A stretch of DNA of 64,000 bases from Varanus komodoensis. Its lineage: Eukaryota; Chordata; Lepidosauria; Squamata; Varanidae. Of the stretch, positions 59,060 to 64,000 are shown in pieces. Positions within the stretch are counted from its first letter, which is position 1; each line of letters starts with the position of its first letter. The DNA lies in assembly GCF_004798865.1 (NCBI RefSeq), contig NW_025335568.1, forward strand, positions 4,444,852 to 4,508,851, written 5' to 3'. The notes beneath the pieces are model-generated. The model made no database searches. It was not told the DNA's origin and was given only the letters and a program-made list of their open reading frames with translations. Both the position numbers and the translations under genes were made by a program.

Positions 59060-59912
59060 CAAATGTATATTATGATTAATATTATGATTGTTTATTTCAT
59101 TTCTATGCCTCCCTGTAAGAGGAACTAAAGAGCCTCTTGATGCGGGTGAAGGAGGAGAGTGCAAAAGTTGGCTTGAAACTCAACATTAAGAAGACTAAGA
59201 TCATGGCATCCGGTCCTCTCACTTCCTGGCAAATAGATGGGGAGAAATGGAGGTAGTGACAGGTTTTATTTCTTGGGCTCTGAGATCACTGCAGACGGGG
59301 ACTGCAGCCAAGAAATTAAAAGACGGTTGCTCCTGGGGAGGAGAGCTATGGCAAATCTAGACAGCATACTAAAAAGCAGACATCACCCTGCCGACAAAAG
59401 CGCATATAGTCAAGGCTATGGTTTTCCCACTTGCAATGTATGGCTGTGAAAGCTGGACCATAAGGAAGGCTGAGCGCCAAAGGATTGAGGCCTTTGAATT
59501 GTGGTGCTGGAGGAGACTCTGCAAGTCCCTTGGACCGCAAGGCGATCAAACCGGTCAGTCCTGGAGGAGATCAACCCTGACTGCTCTTTAGAAGGCCAGA
59601 TCCTGAAGATGAAACTCAAATACTTTGGCCACCGAATGAGAAGGAAGGGCTCCCTGGAGAAGAGCCTAATGCTGGGAACAATAGATGGCAAAAGAAGGAG
59701 GGGACGGCAGAGGATGAGGCGGCTGGATGGGGTCACTGGGGCAGTGGGTGTGGGCTTGGGTGGACTCCAGGGGATGGTGGAGGACAGGAAGGCCTGGAGG
59801 GGTGTTGTCCATGGGGTCGCGATGGGTCGGACACGACTTTGCGTCTAGCAACAAATGCCTCCCTGTAGCTGAAGCTCTCTGGGCGCTTTACAACAATGTA
59901 AGCAGGGGCCGA
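59060..59912 (-). mobile_element. L2-like 3' tail split by BovB
   Basis: The two flanks (59,060-59,117 and 59,868-59,912) join as TTTATTTCATTTCTATGCC, then TCCCTGTAGCTGAAGCTCTC, then TGGGCGCTTTACAACAATG. This has the layout of a minus-strand L2 3' end (compare 43,083-43,160). The stem-loop is decayed. The BovB inserted after this element was already in place. Confidence 0.65.
59118..59854 (+). mobile_element. BovB (RTE) LINE, 5' truncated, with target duplication
   Basis: This is 737 bases of BovB 3' end. The C-terminal half of the reverse transcriptase is readable: LLMRVKEESAKVGLKLNIKK then TKIMASGPLTSWQIDG, ITADGDCSQEIKRRL, QVPWTARRSNRSVLEEINPD and GKRRRGRQRMRRLDG. Compared with the open copy at 14,933 it has lost two bases near 59,380 (the run AGCAGAGACATC is shortened) and one near 59,519, so the frame is broken. 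It ends with GTCGGACACGACTTTGCGTC and TAGCAACAA. ATGCCTCCCTGTA is present on both sides (59,105-59,117 and 59,855-59,867), a perfect 13-base target site duplication. Confidence 0.95.
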
Positions 59913-60661
59913 GAAACAGACGCTGCAAAGAGAAGCACCAGACTCCAGTCCCAGTGGCCAGGCAGTTCAGGTTTGTTTCCCCAAGTTCTCCAGAACCCCG
60001 TGCTGTCAGTTTGCAAAACCTGGCTGATGCGCTAGGGTAGTGCTGGGACACAAGAGGCTCTCCCGGTGTGGTTGGATTGCCATCGCAATCTCAGTCCTAG
60101 CCAGAAGACAAAAGGAAGGAGTGATGGGACTTGCACTCCAGCCTCTAGAGGTCTCAGATCCCCTGTAGACCAGATGATGTACAGAGAAGAGAATATGAAA
60201 TTCCTCAAACCTGGCACAGGTTAAGCACCAACTCTCTCCAGAGTTGTCATCCTCCTGGCCTGGAAAACACCCCAAAACATGGGAGCTGCACCATCTGCAT
60301 CCGATACTAATAAATACTAATAGCTTTTGCAAATAAAGGTCCTGGGTTGGCATATTCGGTCCTTTACCGCAACAAACCATTCAGCTTGTGGTAATCTGAC
60401 AGAACTCGATGAATCCACTGAGCTCAATGGGACTTCTTCCCAGGTAAGTGTGTACGGAATTGCGGACTCACAATGTGGCTACTCGGGAAGCAGTCCTGCT
60501 GCATCTCGCTAATTCAGCGAGACTCACCCCCAGCATAACGACCACATCCCTCGGCTATCCAAGAGATGTCTTTGGCCCATTCTAGCCTCTCACGGAATAT
60601 CTGCACTTTTTCAGGTGAGAGTTTTCCACCTGTTACATTTTTATCGCACCGTTCTTCTAAG
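59913..60661. other. No gene seen; one inverted-core repeat
   Basis: No gene is recognised. At 60,400-60,475 GAGCTCAATGGGACTTCTTC and CCAGGTAAGTGTGTACGGAA belong to the inverted-core repeat family. The perfect-looking splice donor CCCAGGTAAGTG there is part of the repeat and not evidence for a gene. Confidence 0.5.
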
Positions 60662-60720
60662 CTAGCCTTCTCTAACAATGTCCCTTCCAGATGTATTAGA
60701 CTACAGTTATAAGAAAAATG
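60662..60720 (+). repeat. MITE-like foldback half
   Basis: AGCCTTCTCTAACAATGTCC, CTTCCAGATGTATTAGACTA and CAGTTATAAGAAAA resemble the first half of the palindromic element at 46,538 (CTTTCCCAATCTGATGTCC...). The ATG that opens the long L2 frame (60,678) lies inside this unrelated repeat. Confidence 0.45.
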
Positions 60721-63206
60721 CAGGAAATCGATATCGGTGCATCTTTATTGGGCCAATGCAGAGGACCCCACAACCTGTGCAAGTTCTGGGGGTCTTCAGA
60801 ATTCTTAATCAGGCCAGGGTAGCAGGGAAAAAGGGAGAAATGGGCCAATCCCAAATATCAGATGAGAACTTGCATCAGCCACTGTCCTCCTGCCCCTGTT
60901 TGGATCCGTTTACCACCTTGCCTGAGGAAGGGCAGGTAGAGGATGACCTGAGGGTGAAGAACTTATGTTTGACTCCCCTGTCATGGTCAGATCACCTCCT
61001 GGTGAGGTTTGTGCTCGAGAGTGGCCTCTCCCTCTATAAGAGTGCGGACCCGATTGTATGGGCCCGCCCCCGGAGCCGGATGGATCCGGATGGATTCCTG
61101 GGGGCCCTGGGGGAGTTTCCGGCTGACAAGACTGGTGCTCCTGTCGAGGCTCTGGTCGAACTGTGGAACGGAGAGATGACCAGGGCTGTGGACACGATCG
61201 CTCCTAAGCGTCCTCTCCCACCGGGCAGAGTCCGCTCTTCCCCTTGGTATACACCTGAATTACGGGCGATGAAGCGAGCTGGGAGACGGCTAGAGCGTAG
61301 GTGGAGGAAATCACGGGATGAATCTGACCGAACACACTTGAGAGCCCACTATCGGGCCTATGCTGTGGCGGTGAAGGCGGCGAAAAAAAAGTTTTTTTCC
61401 GCTTCCATTGCCTCCTCACAATGCCGTCCAGCGGAGCTTTTTCGAGTGGTGCAAGGCCTGGTTCGCCTGGGTCCTAAGGAAGATCCGATGCCACCCTCAA
61501 AGGCCCGCTGTGACGACTTTGCCAGGCATTTCAGGGAGAAAATCGCTCAGATTCGTCACGAGCTGGACTCCACTAATGAATCAGAGGTCTCTGAGGAGTC
61601 GCCAATGCCACCGTCTGGTCCAAAATTACTGGAGGAATTTCAATTATTGCGGCCCAATGATGTGGACAAGGTGCTTGGAAGAGTACGTCCCACCACTTGC
61701 CTATTGGATCCTTGCCCGTCTTGGTTAATAAATAACTCCAAGCACGGGATTGGGACCTGGATCTTGGAAGTGGTTAACGCTTCTCTGAGGGAGGGTCGAG
61801 TGCCTGCCCCTTTAAAGGAGGCGGTAATACGACCGGTCCTGAAGAAAGCGTCACTGGATCCAGAGATGGCCACTAACTATAGACCTGTGGCCAACATCCC
61901 GTTTCTGGGCAAGGTGTTGGAGCGAGTGGTGGCAGGACAACTCCAAGCACTCTTGGAGGAAACTGATTATCTGGATCCTTTTCAGTCCGGCTTCAGACCC
62001 GGGTACAGTACTGAATCTGCCTTGGTCGCCCTGTACGACGACCTGTGCAGGGAGAAGGACAGGGGGAGTACATCCCTGTTGGTTCTTCTGGACCTCTCGG
62101 CGGCTTTCGATACCATCGACCATGGTATCCTTCTGGATAGACTTGCGGGATTGGGGGTTGGAGGCACTGCTTTGCAGTGGTTCCGCTCCTATCTCGACGG
62201 TCGATTCCAGAAGGTAGTGCTGGGGGACCATGTCTCTACGTCATGGCAGCTATGCCATGGGGTACCACAGGGCTCCATTCTATCCCCTCTGCTATTTAAC
62301 ATCTATATGAAACCGCTGGGAGAGGTCATCAGGAGGTGTGGGCTGCGGAATCATCAATACGCTGATGATACCCAGCTTTACCTCTCATTCTCCACTAATC
62401 CAGGTGAGGCAGTGGCTGTGCTGAACCGGTGCTTGGCCGAGGTAAGGGAATGGATGAGGGCCAATAAACTGAAACTCAACCCAGACAAGACGGAGGTCCT
62501 GTTGGTTGGCGGATCGGGTTTCGGAGAGGGTGGATTTGACCTGGTCCTGAATGGTGCAACACTCCCTCTTAGGGATAAGGTCCGCAGCTTAGGAGTACTC
62601 CTCGACCCGGAGCTCTCTTTGGAAGCTCAGGTGACAGCGGTAGTGAGGAACGCTTTCCTTCAGCTTCGGCTGATTAATCAGCTGCGCCCCTACCTGGAGT
62701 ACGACTGCCTGGCGACGGTGACACACGCGCTGGTGACTTCCCGCCTAGACTTCTGCAACGCGCTTTACGTGGGGCTTCCCCTGAAGACAGTCCGAACACT
62801 TCAATTGGTGCAAAATAGAGCTGCCAGGTTGCTGACGGGGACGGGGCGTTATGCTCACATGACTCCAGTCCTCCATCAGCTTCACTGGCTTCCCATTGAA
62901 GCCCGGGCCCAATTCAAGGTGTTGATTATGACCTACAAAGCCCTAAATGGCTTGGGTCCTGGCTACCTGAACGAGCGCTTACGTCCGTATATGCCCGACC
63001 GCCCTTTGAGATCTGCGGGAGAGTCCCTTCTCCGGGAACCCTCCATGAAAGAAATTAGGAGAGTAAGTACCCGGAGGAGGGCTTTCTCTGCGGTGGCGCC
63101 CAACCTATGGAATTCACTCCCCAAAGAGGTCCGCCTGGCACCGTCGTTACTGGTTTTTCGGCGCCAGGTAAAGACCTTTTTATTTAAACATCATTTCAAT
63201 TGTTAA
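60678..63206 (+). CDS. L2-clade LINE ORF2 protein, reverse transcriptase, open
   Basis: The frame is 842 codons and uninterrupted. It encodes the reverse transcriptase of a non-LTR retrotransposon of the L2 clade, which copies the element's RNA into the genome at a nicked target. Residues up to about 80-95 come from flanking DNA, so the ATG is not the native start. WSDHLLV (103-109) is the last motif of the endonuclease domain, the rest of which is missing. The RT core is complete: NYRPVANIPFLGK (400-412), SGFRPGYSTESAL (437-449), motif A LLDLSAAFDTIDH with catalytic D472, motif B GVPQGSILSPLLFNIYM (528-544), motif C YADD (561-564) and KLKLNPDKTE (597-606). The C-terminus holds the family's HWLPI, FKVLIMTYKALNGL and WNSLPKEVR blocks. 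Without its endonuclease it cannot move by the normal route, but the unbroken RT implies a recent insertion from an active lineage. Confidence 0.95.
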   Translation: MSLPDVLDYSYKKNAGNRYRCIFIGPMQRTPQPVQVLGVFRILNQARVAGKKGEMGQSQISDENLHQPLSSCPCLDPFTTLPEEGQVEDDLRVKNLCLTPLSWSDHLLVRFVLESGLSLYKSADPIVWARPRSRMDPDGFLGALGEFPADKTGAPVEALVELWNGEMTRAVDTIAPKRPLPPGRVRSSPWYTPELRAMKRAGRRLERRWRKSRDESDRTHLRAHYRAYAVAVKAAKKKFFSASIASSQCRPAELFRVVQGLVRLGPKEDPMPPSKARCDDFARHFREKIAQIRHELDSTNESEVSEESPMPPSGPKLLEEFQLLRPNDVDKVLGRVRPTTCLLDPCPSWLINNSKHGIGTWILEVVNASLREGRVPAPLKEAVIRPVLKKASLDPEMATNYRPVANIPFLGKVLERVVAGQLQALLEETDYLDPFQSGFRPGYSTESALVALYDDLCREKDRGSTSLLVLLDLSAAFDTIDHGILLDRLAGLGVGGTALQWFRSYLDGRFQKVVLGDHVSTSWQLCHGVPQGSILSPLLFNIYMKPLGEVIRRCGLRNHQYADDTQLYLSFSTNPGEAVAVLNRCLAEVREWMRANKLKLNPDKTEVLLVGGSGFGEGGFDLVLNGATLPLRDKVRSLGVLLDPELSLEAQVTAVVRNAFLQLRLINQLRPYLEYDCLATVTHALVTSRLDFCNALYVGLPLKTVRTLQLVQNRAARLLTGTGRYAHMTPVLHQLHWLPIEARAQFKVLIMTYKALNGLGPGYLNERLRPYMPDRPLRSAGESLLREPSMKEIRRVSTRRRAFSAVAPNLWNSLPKEVRLAPSLLVFRRQVKTFLFKHHFNC

Positions 63207-63381
63207 AACATATGATCTGGCCTGGGCAACTTCTTCTTCCTTCTCTTTCTCCTCCTATATTTTTATTTTATACTGATAATTTTAATTTTGTATTTGTAAA
63301 TCAATGTATTTTTTGTATTTTTATATTTAATGGTAATTTATTATGTACTATTGTATTTCAATGTATTTTATCATGTTGTAA

Positions 63382-63410
63382 GCCGCCCCGAGGTTTCGGC
63401 AAGGGGCGGC
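63382..63410 (+). other. L2 3' terminal stem-loop
   Basis: GCCGCCCC and GGGGCGGC form an 8-base perfect stem around a 13-base loop (GAGGTTTCGGCAA). The minus-strand copy at 43,120-43,150 has the same perfect arms with a 15-base loop, and the copy at 36,411-36,442 has one change in an arm. In LINEs with a microsatellite tail, a 3' structure of this sort is generally what the reverse transcriptase recognises on its RNA. Confidence 0.75.
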
Positions 63411-63427
63411 ATAGAAATGTTATAATA

Positions 63428-63429
63428 AT

Positions 63430-63506
<77 letters not shown>
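63428..63506 (+). repeat. (CAA)n(TAA)n microsatellite tail
   Basis: About fifteen CAA units are followed by about a dozen TAA units and directly continue the L2 3' end. The change from CAA to TAA inside the tail suggests either two phases of tail synthesis or later replication slippage. Confidence 0.92.
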
Positions 63507-63507
<1 letters not shown>

Positions 63508-63659
63508 GAACTAGATAGAAGGCGTGCACCCTCCGTGAGGGACTCCTGTTGCAGCCATTTCCAGAGGGGTCACTCTTTGCAGCGAAACCTTTGCACTCTT
63601 CCCAGACTCTTCGCTGTTTTTCCTAATAAAGGTATTAGGAATGAACACAGATTTTAATT
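63507..63659. other. Short unique stretch with a hairpin
   Basis: No gene is seen. TTCCTAATA (63,620-63,628) and TATTAGGAA (63,633-63,641) form a perfect 9-base stem around AAGG. Confidence 0.6.
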
Positions 63660-64000
63660 TGTTATTTTGGAAAACGTCTTTCGAGGCAGTACAGCCGCCT
63701 TTTGCAAGACGTGTCTGTGCTCTTCCGCCTGGGGACGATCAGAGACTTCTCCAGCTAGGACTACGGTAGCTAATCGGAGAGGGACAGAAGGGTCGTTGCG
63801 CCGTGAGAACCCGCTCGAGGGGCCTACGTGGGCAAAAGCCACGCAAGCCTTCGCGTATAACTGCCACTTCTAAACCTGCAGCGGATGGCAGCCGACGGCT
63901 CCAATCTTGCGGCTCCTTCCTCGCGAGTAAGAAAAGCAAACATCCGTCAAGGCACGAGGGGAGGCTAACTCAGACGCCAAGCCTTCCTGCCGCCGTTTCC
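63660..64000. promoter_or_regulatory. Edge of a second CpG-rich region
   Basis: I count about 28 CpG dinucleotides in the last 340 bases, far above the surrounding DNA, with balanced GC content. This looks like the left shoulder of another CpG island that continues past the window. No splice site or start codon context here points to a strand. Confidence 0.55.

Larger units (their letters stand above)
60920..63506 (+). mobile_element. L2-clade LINE, 5' truncated, young
   Basis: The recognisable element begins within about 60,900-60,960, just before the SDH motif of the endonuclease, and runs through ORF2, a 220-base 3' untranslated region, a terminal stem-loop and a microsatellite tail. A full L2 would carry another 700 or more bases of endonuclease plus an ORF1 and 5' region upstream. 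The old copy at 35,215-35,965 supplies a diverged view of the missing endonuclease part. I found no clear target duplication, and L2 elements usually lack long ones. Confidence 0.92.

Noticed and set aside
60430-60450. Consensus plus-strand splice donor CCCAGGTAAGTG
   Set aside because: It is an intrinsic part of the inverted-core interspersed repeat.

Overview
This looks like a piece of nuclear genome from a squamate reptile (lizard or snake). I judge this from the repeats. There are three BovB (RTE-clade) LINE copies, many CR1 3' ends, an L2-clade LINE with a long open reverse-transcriptase frame, tRNA-derived SINEs of the kind common in lizards, and a decayed mariner. No prokaryotic gene, rRNA or functional tRNA gene is recognisable. 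I recognised no LTR or retroviral element.

Layout. From 1 to about 49.6 kb the window is AT-leaning non-coding DNA with scattered repeat fragments and no protein-coding gene I can name. The best-defined repeats there are a rearranged CR1 (12.9-13.8 kb), a BovB 3' end with an undisturbed frame (14.9-15.5 kb), an internally deleted mariner (17.2-17.9 kb), an old L2 5' portion (35.2-36.0 kb), L2 3' ends (36.4-36.6 and 43.1 kb), CR1 3' ends (37.1-37.4 and 42.2-42.7 kb) and a SINE carrying a nested palindromic element (46.5-46.8 kb).

From about 49.95 to 51.6 kb lies a strong CpG island. On the minus strand it carries a CCAAT box, GC/ETS sites and, about 430 bases further on, a consensus splice donor. 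I read this as the promoter and first exon of a host gene transcribed leftwards, so much or all of 1-50.2 kb would be its first intron or introns. The gene cannot be named from this window. Two minus-strand stretches further along (47,601-47,746 and 33,020-33,103) have good splice-site pairs and an open frame, and are offered only as candidate exons.

From 51.7 to 60.7 kb the sequence is repeat-rich: SINEs, a CR1 inserted into a SINE whose head is duplicated in tandem, and a BovB inserted into an L2 tail with a perfect 13-base target duplication. At 60.9-63.5 kb is a 5'-truncated L2-clade LINE whose whole reverse-transcriptase region is open and which ends in a 3' stem-loop and a CAA/TAA microsatellite. 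The last 340 bases are again CpG-rich and probably mark the edge of another island.

I did not find a new multi-gene system. The most interesting material is the unnamed leftward gene start, the candidate exons, the nested and rearranged mobile elements that give relative ages, and a short interspersed family with an inverted-repeat core that recurs through the window.
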